This document shows, piece after piece, positions 1 through 5,358 of a stretch of DNA of 5,889 bases (position 1 is the first letter of the stretch; each line of letters starts with the position of its first letter). The stretch is from Planctomycetota bacterium. GTDB lineage: Bacteria > Planctomycetota > Brocadiia > Brocadiales > Brocadiaceae. The stretch is taken from NCBI GenBank assembly GCA_023261465.1, contig JAHFOW010000181.1, positions 1 through 5,889 of the forward strand, written 5' to 3'. Position numbers and translations under genes: made by a program. The notes under the pieces are model-generated. The model was not told the origin of the DNA. It searched no databases and saw only the letters and a list, made by a program, of their open reading frames with translations.

Positions 1-1261
1 CCGTGAGGTTGAGTTGCAGGTCGGTTGGCGATGCCGTTAAATTTACTATGATCTTTTTGGCGGCGTATTTTACCTCCTTTTGACTGGCATTATAATAACT
101 TATATGGACTTTTCCAGCCTCTACTGCAAGGGAGTTATATTTACCGCCGTCATCGACACTATCCACCATAGTACTATTCCATTTACCGGTACCGGAGTCA
201 TTTGTTGCATATCTGAGTTCTGCTTTTTTGCTATCATAATAGCAGATATGTGCATTGCCACAACCATCGATGCCGAGAGAAGTTTTCCAGTCAAAAGATC
301 CCTTGTCTACCACCGGTTCTATAAACCATAAGCCGTCTTTATAAATACCATACATAATTTTATCAACCGTGGAATAGCTTATATGTGGATCGCGATTTTT
401 GTCAACGGCAATAGAAGCGCCGTAACGTGCGTCATCATTCGGATGTACCACCGTTGTTGTCCATGCGCCCGATGCATTGGTGGCGTGTTTGAGTCTTATT
501 CCGGTATGAGGGTTATCTTCGGCATAGGCGCTAACGGTACCTGTGCCGAAACCTACAGAACCTATATAGCTTATGTGGACGGAAGCAGAGGAGGTAGTAA
601 CGGTATCTGTGCCTACTGACACTACTGAGGTATCTGTACCTATTGCTATAGAACAATCTGCAGCATCCACCAGGCTGTCAAGGGTTTCTATGTCAGTTGT
701 TTCCCACGTGTCTGAGAGATTCGTGGCATACTTAAGTATCTTGTTAAAATTATCATAATAGCAGATATGCACCTTGTCGTTTGGATCAACAGCCATGTCG
801 GTATTTACGCCAGGAAAACCACTCGTATCTAACGCAGCGGTAAACCAATCGCCATAGTCGTAAGCATTCGTTGTGTAATAAAGGTTATCATCGTCATCTA
901 TATAGCAGATATGTATCTTCTTCGTTGAATCAACCGCTATTGAGGCGCCAACGGTATTACTGTTGTTAAGAATCGTTTTTGGGGTCCACGTAGTACTAGT
1001 ACCAGAGACGTTCCCTATTGCAAACGTAAGACGATGGTTTCTGATGTCGCTATAGCAAATATAAGGCTTACCATTTTTATCTACCGCTATGGAGGTAGAT
1101 TTGTTCACCACAACATCAACATCAGATTCCACAGGGACTGGTTGTGACCATGAATCTGCAAGGGTGTTTGTTATGCATGTTGTACAATAAAAACCGATGG
1201 AAAAAAACAATCCCGGAAAAAATAGTTTTTTTAAGGTGTAAAAGGGCAGCCTTGTATTCAT
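1..1261 (-). CDS. Exported seven-repeat (probable beta-propeller) protein, C-terminus beyond window
   Basis: No stop occurs from the ATG at 1261 down to base 2, giving 420 residues with the C-terminus missing. An in-frame TAA lies two codons upstream of this ATG, and AAGGA sits 9 nt before it, so the start is firm. Residues 1-35 look like a signal peptide: basic residues, a Phe/Leu-rich core, then a likely cut after TLA. Seven repeats follow, each with a (S/D)(I/L/M)A(V/I)D-like strand, a short turn, and HICYYD, HISYYN or similar. They begin near residues 57, 107, 156, 204, 283, 328 and 377, so most are 45-50 residues apart. Many carry a following YATN and a W-x-T-T segment. The repeat length and count suggest a seven-bladed beta-propeller (inference). 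Repeat 4 has about 30 extra residues rich in Thr, Ser, Val and Gly. After residue 403 the pattern stops and another domain seems to begin. I cannot name a ligand or activity; a surface or periplasmic binding role is a guess. Confidence 0.85.
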   Translation of the reverse strand, partial: MNTRLPFYTLKKLFFPGLFFSIGFYCTTCITNTLADSWSQPVPVESDVDVVVNKSTSIAVDKNGKPYICYSDIRNHRLTFAIGNVSGTSTTWTPKTILNNSNTVGASIAVDSTKKIHICYIDDDDNLYYTTNAYDYGDWFTAALDTSGFPGVNTDMAVDPNDKVHICYYDNFNKILKYATNLSDTWETTDIETLDSLVDAADCSIAIGTDTSVVSVGTDTVTTSSASVHISYIGSVGFGTGTVSAYAEDNPHTGIRLKHATNASGAWTTTVVHPNDDARYGASIAVDKNRDPHISYSTVDKIMYGIYKDGLWFIEPVVDKGSFDWKTSLGIDGCGNAHICYYDSKKAELRYATNDSGTGKWNSTMVDSVDDGGKYNSLAVEAGKVHISYYNASQKEVKYAAKKIIVNLTASPTDLQLNLT

Positions 1262-1270
1262 AAATTATGT

Positions 1271-1275
1271 TCCTT
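1271..1275 (-). promoter_or_regulatory. Ribosome binding site of the propeller protein gene
   Basis: Reading the minus strand, AAGGA lies 9 nt before the ATG at 1261. With the in-frame TAA just upstream of the ATG it settles the start of the repeat protein. Confidence 0.7.
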
Positions 1276-1344
1276 CTATAACGAACCAAACGAAACAATG
1301 CGATTTTAAAATTAGGCCTTCGGCTACTTTTTTCGCAATCAAAC

Positions 1345-1395
1345 GTAGGGCGAGGCTTTAGCCTTGCCACGTGCAACCCTAAAGGGTTGCCCTAC
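1345..1395. repeat. Paired inverted REP-like element (BIME-like), two GTAG-headed hairpins
   Basis: The 51-bp element begins GTAGGGC and ends GCCCTAC. It contains two hairpins with TTTA/TAAA loops. The left is at 1349-1368, with 8-bp arms and one G-T wobble. The right is at 1373-1390, with perfect 7-bp arms. They are separated by ACGT. Read from their outer ends inward, the two halves align as the same unit, GTAGGGC-R-A-SS-C-TTTA-G-SS-TTGC. They differ mainly at paired stem positions, where G-C pairs become C-G. A GTAG tetranucleotide next to an imperfect palindrome, present as an inverted pair, is the known layout of REP/BIME sequences mobilised by RAYT (Y1 REP-associated) transposases. No RAYT gene is in the window. 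The element lies 24 nt after the flavin reductase stop. No T-run follows on either strand, so it is not a standard intrinsic terminator, though it could protect or stop the transcript. Confidence 0.7.
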
Positions 1396-1419
1396 AACAA
1401 ACTTTGAAATTCCTATACA

Positions 1420-1986
1420 TTAAATTTGCTTTCCTACGGAAAATGCCTTGCCAAGACACTTACCAACTCCATAATAAGCGCGTATCTCCGGGGCATAAAA
1501 GAACGGGCGCAGTTTTTCTATATCAATGGCGCCGCCTTCTCCCAGCACAGATTCCTCAACCTTGACGTCTACAATCTGGCCAATAAACTGGGTATGCAAC
1601 CCTATTTCAACCGTATGCGTGAGTTTACATTCTAAAACAAGCGGAAACTCATTAATGTAGGGGGCATCCACAAGATCACTCTTCACCGGGGTAAGTTTTG
1701 TTGCAGCAAACTTATCTTCCTTTCCGCCGGATACAATCCCGAAATAATCGGCTTCCTTAATATAAGCCTCCGAGGGTATACTGACCGTAAACGCTTTTCT
1801 CCCGACAATATTTCCGTATGTATAGGTTGCCTTCCTGAGCGAAATTGCAACGCTGGGGGGATTGGAACAACAGAGTCCTCCCCATGCAACATTCATTGCA
1901 TTTGGTTTTCCTGCCTTATCATACGTCCCAACAATAAGAACTGGCGTTGGATATACGATGGTTTTTGCGCCTAATGATCTTTTCAC
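1420..1986 (-). CDS. Flavin reductase / flavoredoxin-family FMN-binding protein
   Basis: The 188-residue product matches the flavin reductase-like domain family (FMN-binding split barrel, flavoredoxin/DIM6-NTAB type) along its length. Residues 13-23 read [16 protein letters not shown] and 28-44 contain [10 protein letters not shown] followed by [13 protein letters not shown] (45-51) and FTVSIPS (66-72) are the next strands. Members bind FMN and pass electrons from NAD(P)H or to a redox partner; the partner cannot be told here. There is no signal peptide, so it should be cytoplasmic. I chose GTG at 1986 because GGGAGGG stands 4 nt before it and the product then begins VKRSLGAK, a usual start for the family. 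A TTG at 2010 would add eight residues but has no Shine-Dalgarno. The gene follows the cyclophilin gene after 82 nt and is flanked by palindromic elements on both sides. The reaction is assigned by family only. Confidence 0.88.
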   Translation of the reverse strand: MKRSLGAKTIVYPTPVLIVGTYDKAGKPNAMNVAWGGLCCSNPPSVAISLRKATYTYGNIVGRKAFTVSIPSEAYIKEADYFGIVSGGKEDKFAATKLTPVKSDLVDAPYINEFPLVLECKLTHTVEIGLHTQFIGQIVDVKVEESVLGEGGAIDIEKLRPFFYAPEIRAYYGVGKCLGKAFSVGKQI

Positions 1987-1990
1987 ACTG

Positions 1991-1997
1991 CCCTCCC
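1991..1997 (-). promoter_or_regulatory. Strong Shine-Dalgarno that sets the GTG start of the flavin reductase
   Basis: The minus strand reads GGGAGGG, then CAGT, then GTG. A GGAGG core lies 5 nt before the GTG at 1986. This would fall inside the coding region if the TTG at 2010 were the start. Confidence 0.75.
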
Positions 1998-2025
1998 TGT
2001 TTTGAATCAATGTGTTGTGTCAACG

Positions 2026-2054
2026 GTAGAGACGTCCCGCCGGGGCGTCTCTAC
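2026..2054. repeat. GTAG/CTAC-bounded palindrome (REP-like hairpin)
   Basis: GTAGAGACG (2026-2034) is perfectly complemented by CGTCTCTAC (2046-2054). The inner bases extend the stem by one G-T pair and three G-C pairs around a 3-nt loop, giving a hairpin of about 13 pairs. It sits 14 nt after the cyclophilin stop and before the flavin reductase ribosome site. No T-run follows it in the direction of transcription, so a simple intrinsic terminator is not supported. Its GTAG head resembles the element at 1345-1395, but the stem sequence is different, so it would be a second family or an unrelated transcript-end hairpin. Confidence 0.65.
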
Positions 2055-2068
2055 GTGGTGTAATAATG

Positions 2069-2554
2069 TTAATTCTCGGTAATCGTTACCTTCGCCATTA
2101 CATCGCCCTGCCGGATTGCATTGACAACGTCCATACTGTTGACTGCCTTGCCAAACACAGTGTGCTTGCCATTAAGGTGTGGCTGTGGAGAATGGGTAAT
2201 GAAGAATTGGCTTCCGTTTGTACCTGGTCCGGCATTGGCCATCGAGAGCACCCCCGTATCGTGGGTGAGCGGATTACCTTTGACTTCGTCTTCAAACCGG
2301 TAGCCAGGGCCACCCCTGCCAGTACCTGTAGGGTCGCCGCCCTGGATCATAAAGTTCTCAATTACCCGGTGAAACGTTACGCCATCATAAAAACCCTCTT
2401 TGACAAGGAATACAAAGTTATTAACCGTTTTTGGCGCGTGTTGCGGATATAACTCTATGACAATATTCCCCCTCTTGGTTTCAATGGTTGCGCAATATTT
2501 TTTCTTAGGGTCAATTTGCATTGCTGGTGGACTGTTCCACTGTTTACCGGCCAC
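2069..2554 (-). CDS. Peptidyl-prolyl cis-trans isomerase, cyclophilin type
   Basis: The 161-residue protein is a single cyclophilin domain and catalyses cis-trans isomerisation of X-Pro bonds in folding proteins. The active-site segments are clear: FHRVI with the catalytic Arg at residue 63, QGGDP at 71-75 (Gln71), [14 protein letters not shown] at 105-118 with Phe118, and [10 protein letters not shown] at 126-135. Residue 126 is His where human CypA has Trp121, as in many bacterial cyclophilins; family knowledge links that change to weak cyclosporin binding. An N-terminal extension of about 20 residues carries no hydrophobic leader, so a cytoplasmic location is expected. The start is GTG at 2554, with AAAGGAG 6 nt before it. 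A candidate promoter lies in the 99-nt gap after msrB, so it may be transcribed on its own as well as by read-through. Confidence 0.95.
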   Translation of the reverse strand: MAGKQWNSPPAMQIDPKKKYCATIETKRGNIVIELYPQHAPKTVNNFVFLVKEGFYDGVTFHRVIENFMIQGGDPTGTGRGGPGYRFEDEVKGNPLTHDTGVLSMANAGPGTNGSQFFITHSPQPHLNGKHTVFGKAVNSMDVVNAIRQGDVMAKVTITEN

Positions 2555-2560
2555 GTTTAG

Positions 2561-2567
2561 CTCCTTT
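2561..2567 (-). promoter_or_regulatory. Ribosome binding site of the cyclophilin gene
   Basis: AAAGGAG on the minus strand is 6 nt before the GTG at 2554. It supports that non-ATG start, as no other start codon is as well placed. Confidence 0.75.
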
Positions 2568-2606
2568 CAATTTATAATCGGATATTTACAGAAAAACATA
2601 AAGACA

Positions 2607-2650
2607 CAATATTAATTTATATTGTATCATGGATTTTGAAGCATTCACAA
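2607..2650 (-). promoter_or_regulatory. Candidate sigma-70-like promoter with overlapping AT-rich palindrome
   Basis: On the minus strand, TTGTGA (2650-2645, 4 of 6 to TTGACA) is followed after 18 nt by TACAAT (2626-2621, 5 of 6 to TATAAT). This places a start about 55-60 nt before the cyclophilin gene. A perfect 6-bp inverted repeat, CAATAT-6 nt-ATATTG (2607-2624), overlaps the -10 and expected start, where an operator would sit. The region is AT-rich, so chance matches are likely. Confidence 0.35.
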
Positions 2651-2653
2651 CTA

Positions 2654-3199
2654 CTATATTACGCTCTTAAAAAATTGCAAAGCGGCAGAATTAATGCAAT
2701 AACGAAGCCCGGTTGGCGGAGGTCCGTCTTTAAATACATGTCCGAGGTGTGCGCCACACCTGCTGCATACAACTTCCGTCCTCATCATACCATGGCTTCT
2801 ATCAGCCTCTGCTCTGATGTTGTATTCTGAGATTGGCTCCCGGAAGCTTGGCCAGCCTGTTCCCGAATCAAACTTTGCTTCGGACCGGAATAAATCATTG
2901 CCACAGCACACACATTGGTATACACCATTTTCCTTACTATGGTAATATTTTCCCGTAAACGGTGGCTCGGTTCCTTTTTTACGGGTTACCTGGTATTGTT
3001 CCGGCGTTAGGAGCTTTTGCCACTCTTCATCGCTTTTTATAATTTTATCAGGCATGTTAATCCCTTTCCGATCTTGAAATTGAACTATATTTTTCGATGA
3101 GGAACCTCTATGTTCTTCAGCATGCGCAGATTTCTTGACTGCCGGCAGAATAATAAGCAATAAAAAGATAAAGAAAAAGTACATGAGAATTTTACCCAC
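2654..3199 (-). CDS. msrB: Peptide-methionine (R)-S-oxide reductase, probably exported
   Basis: MsrB reduces methionine-R-sulfoxide in oxidised proteins. Counting from the GTG at 3199 (181 residues), two CxxC pairs that bind structural zinc are present at C96/C99 and C145/C148. The SGTGWPSF motif is at 112-119, HGMMRTEVV follows, then GAHLGHVF, and RYCINSAAL carries catalytic Cys168. The position often occupied by the resolving Cys (SGCGWPSF) is Thr114, as in one-Cys MsrBs, so regeneration must differ from the usual two-Cys route (family knowledge). Residues 3-27 form a leader: Lys, a long Phe/Leu/Ile core, then AHA before EEH, indicating export. The reading frame stays open to 3466 but that part overlaps the M23 gene and is ignored. 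GTG 3199 keeps the n-region Lys and has AGAGGA-like bases 11 nt upstream. ATG 3184 is possible, and ATG 3055 (MPDKIIKS, with AAAGGGA before it) would give a cytoplasmic 133-residue form. Start certainty is low; the function is firm. Confidence 0.9.
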   Translation of the reverse strand: MGKILMYFFFIFLLLIILPAVKKSAHAEEHRGSSSKNIVQFQDRKGINMPDKIIKSDEEWQKLLTPEQYQVTRKKGTEPPFTGKYYHSKENGVYQCVCCGNDLFRSEAKFDSGTGWPSFREPISEYNIRAEADRSHGMMRTEVVCSRCGAHLGHVFKDGPPPTGLRYCINSAALQFFKSVI

Positions 3200-3260
3200 C
3201 GTAGTAATTTTCCTCTCATGAATGAACTCTATAAAAATAGTTGAAGTACGCCGGAAAAGC

Positions 3261-3854
3261 TTAACAATGCAAGTTCCTATATTTGCAGTCCATACATGCC
3301 AGAGGGTTATAAAGGACGACCTCTTGCGAAGTACAGATCGTTTCCCAATCCAGTCGTTCTTTGGGAAAAGATTCAGGCAACCATACCACAGATATATGTA
3401 CATGAGGGAAAATAGTTGTTTCTTTTTTATCCGTTTCTGCAATGGTAGCAAGAATATCACCTTCATTCAATATTCTTCCCATATTTATGCCAGGATATGG
3501 ATTTGTATGGCCATAAATTGTGTGAAGTTTATTTCCATCATCATTGTAAATGTTATGGCTTACGTAGACAGATTTCCCCAGGAAATCATCACCTATACGG
3601 ACAATTTCTCCATCATATATCGCCGGAATCTTTATTTTTTCATTAAGTCTGTGAATATTTCCGGCTGTGTCCTGATAAAAACAAATATCCAGACCCTCAT
3701 GAGGTCTCTGGCGAACTCCACCATCTCCCCACCATTTGTATAAATCATTGAATAACATACCGGAATAGAAGACCCATGCTTCGAACCCATACTTATCAAG
3801 GTTATTATGTGTTAACAAAAACTCACTGAAGCGTGATTTTCTTACAATAGTCAT
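3261..3854 (-). CDS. M23 (LytM-type) metallopeptidase domain protein without visible signal peptide
   Basis: This 197-residue protein shows the full M23 signature. HEGLD has His52 and Asp56 as the first zinc ligands, IYGH has His116, and PHVHISV has His151 and zinc ligand His153. In between, [15 protein letters not shown] and [12 protein letters not shown] match the beta-strand core of LytM/lysostaphin-fold enzymes. Family members cut peptide cross-links or stem peptides in peptidoglycan. The N-terminus has charged and polar residues and no hydrophobic leader, which is unusual for such an enzyme. The C-terminus holds CMDC and a final Cys. The ATG at 3854 is 12 nt after the TPR stop, so the two genes are very likely cotranscribed. 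No good Shine-Dalgarno precedes it, hinting at translational coupling. An in-frame TAA (the TPR stop) rules out a longer start in this frame. Whether it acts on murein, or on another substrate inside the cell, is unknown. Confidence 0.85.
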   Translation of the reverse strand: MTIVRKSRFSEFLLTHNNLDKYGFEAWVFYSGMLFNDLYKWWGDGGVRQRPHEGLDICFYQDTAGNIHRLNEKIKIPAIYDGEIVRIGDDFLGKSVYVSHNIYNDDGNKLHTIYGHTNPYPGINMGRILNEGDILATIAETDKKETTIFPHVHISVVWLPESFPKERLDWETICTSQEVVLYNPLACMDCKYRNLHC

Positions 3855-3866
3855 TATAGCAATCGT

Positions 3867-5309
3867 TTAACGAATCTCTTTTACCCGCGCATCCAGCTTC
3901 TTTGCATCAGCGTCTTTTCCCATCTTTTTGTAAAGCGCACTCATATCCTCTAAGACATTTGCCACCTTCGGGTGATTTTTACCAAAGGCCTTTTCCCGTA
4001 TTGCCAATACCTGTTTATACAAAGGTTCTGCGTCCTTGTATCTGCCCATATTAGTATAGAGAGACGCTAAATTGTTAAGAGACATCGCAACTTTTGGATT
4101 TTCTTTACCGAGCGCCTTTTCTCTTATTCCAATGGCCCGCTTATAAAGAGCTTCTGCACCGGCATATTTTTCCCGTTTGCTGTAAACCTCTGCGAGATTG
4201 TTTAATGATGAAACTACCTTAGGATGATCTTTACCAAACACGTTCTCCTTGATTCCCAGCGCCTGATTATAGAGAGGCTCTGCATCGGCATACTTATGCT
4301 GATTGCAGTAAAGTTCTGCGAGATTGTTAAGGTTGGATATCAAATTGGGGTTATCTTTGCCAAAAGATGTCTCCTTTGCTGAGATCGCTTGTTTGTAAAG
4401 AGATTCCGCGTCGGCGTATTTTCCCCGGGCAATATAAAGTTTCGCTAAATCGTCAAGGGAATCCTCCGTGTCCTGACTTTTTGTATCCAGCATTTTGTCA
4501 GCTATTGACACCGCCTGACTTTGAACAGGTTCCGCTGCCGATGGTTTGCTTGTACCTTGTGCGCCATAAAGCCCTGACAGGCTGCTGATAATTGTGGCAA
4601 CATTTGAGCGGTCTTTGTCCAAGGACTTTTCTTTAATTGCCATTGACTGTTGGTAAAATGAATTTGCTTCAGAGGCCTTGCCCTGATCCTTGTAAAGGTC
4701 TCCGAGGCTGCTTAAAGTCTTTGCAACCGTTGGATGGTCTTTGCCGAGTTTCTTCTCCCCTATGGAAAGCGCCTGTTTGTAAAGAGGCTCTGCTTCCTGA
4801 TATTTATCCTGGGCCTTATAAAGACCAGCAAGATTACTGATGGCTGTTATTGTATCAGGGCTATCCTTACCGTGGGCCTTCTCTTTTATTGACAAAGCAC
4901 GTTTGTAAAGATTCTCTGCGTCGGTGTATTTTTCCATACCTGTATAAAGATCTGCCATGTTATTGAGAGATGAGACAATAGTGGGAGAATCTTTTCCATA
5001 CGTCTTTTCCATGATTGGCATTGCCTGCTTGTAGAGGGATTCCGAGTCGGCATATTTGCCTACAGATTTGTAAAGTTCTGCAAGGTTACTCATGGACGTT
5101 GCCGTATTTGGGCTATCTATTCCAAAGGTACTTTTTGCAATCGATAACGCCTCTTTTGCAATATTAATTGCATCGGTAAATTTTCCCTGTTGATAAAGGG
5201 TTACCACCTTCGAACTGAGCGCCTTCCAGGAGGATTCCTGGGGATAAGCGCTTGCACTGATCAATAGAACGGCGACCAGTGGCACAAAGACCTTAACAAA
5301 AGACCTCAT
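3867..5309 (-). CDS. Exported tetratricopeptide-repeat protein, kinesin-light-chain-type 42-residue units
   Basis: The 480-residue protein starts with a clear signal peptide: MRSFVK, a hydrophobic core to residue 19, then a cut near ASA at 19-21. The rest is an almost unbroken TPR solenoid with the pattern LYxxxGKYxxAExLYKxAL, then IxEKxxGKDxP and LNNLA. The repeat LY falls at residues 38, 79, 121, 163, 205, 247, 291, 333, 375, 417 and 459, so spacing is 42 with one 41 and one 44. That makes ten units and a short C-terminal helix cap. Unit 6 (247-290) is degenerate and two residues longer. TPR arrays of this type bind proteins or peptides; the partner is unknown. GGAGG stands 7 nt before the ATG. 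It lies 49 nt after pyk and 12 nt before the M23 gene, so a scaffold role for that envelope enzyme is possible (inference from adjacency). Confidence 0.92.
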   Translation of the reverse strand: MRSFVKVFVPLVAVLLISASAYPQESSWKALSSKVVTLYQQGKFTDAINIAKEALSIAKSTFGIDSPNTATSMSNLAELYKSVGKYADSESLYKQAMPIMEKTYGKDSPTIVSSLNNMADLYTGMEKYTDAENLYKRALSIKEKAHGKDSPDTITAISNLAGLYKAQDKYQEAEPLYKQALSIGEKKLGKDHPTVAKTLSSLGDLYKDQGKASEANSFYQQSMAIKEKSLDKDRSNVATIISSLSGLYGAQGTSKPSAAEPVQSQAVSIADKMLDTKSQDTEDSLDDLAKLYIARGKYADAESLYKQAISAKETSFGKDNPNLISNLNNLAELYCNQHKYADAEPLYNQALGIKENVFGKDHPKVVSSLNNLAEVYSKREKYAGAEALYKRAIGIREKALGKENPKVAMSLNNLASLYTNMGRYKDAEPLYKQVLAIREKAFGKNHPKVANVLEDMSALYKKMGKDADAKKLDARVKEIR

Positions 5310-5316
5310 TTCATTT

Positions 5317-5321
5317 CCTCC
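5317..5321 (-). promoter_or_regulatory. Ribosome binding site of the TPR gene
   Basis: GGAGG on the minus strand lies 7 nt before the ATG at 5309. The 49-nt gap after pyk is AT-rich and has no GC hairpin with a T-run, so read-through from pyk is plausible. Confidence 0.75.
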
Positions 5322-5358
5322 GTTTTTAATAAATGTTAATAAAATTATTATGCCTGTT

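Noticed and set aside
80..758. Several plus-strand open frames of 61-83 residues
   Set aside because: They lie antisense to the propeller gene, which has a start, a ribosome site, a leader and seven repeats. The frames show no domain and are shadows.
1300..1344. Possible terminator near AGCCGAAGGCCT before the propeller gene
   Set aside because: The stem is only 3-5 pairs with a bulge and no T-run directly after it on the minus strand.
1122..1376. Open frame of 84 residues on the minus strand
   Set aside because: It overlaps the leader of the propeller protein in another frame and its first residues are simply the REP-like repeat translated. No ribosome site, no recognisable domain.
2018..2023. 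Perfect TTGACA on the minus strand before the flavin reductase
   Set aside because: No -10-like hexamer lies 15-19 nt downstream; that position is taken by the ribosome site, so a promoter here is not supported.
2066..2452. Plus-strand open frame of 128 residues
   Set aside because: It is fully antisense to the cyclophilin gene, whose catalytic residues are all present. No features of its own.
3171..3219. Alternative ATG at 3219 reading [12 protein letters not shown] in another frame, suggesting a frameshift in the msrB leader
   Set aside because: The msrB frame itself gives a continuous leader with AHA cleavage site and runs unbroken to the catalytic domain, so no shift needs to be assumed.
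3200..3466. Upstream extension of the msrB frame to 3466
   Set aside because: It overlaps the M23 coding region by about 200 nt and the extra residues look like random out-of-frame sequence. The leader at 3199-3110 marks the real N-terminus.
3222..3743. Plus-strand open frame of 173 residues
   Set aside because: It is antisense to the M23 gene and the gap before msrB; the M23 active site explains the sequence. Length alone is not enough.
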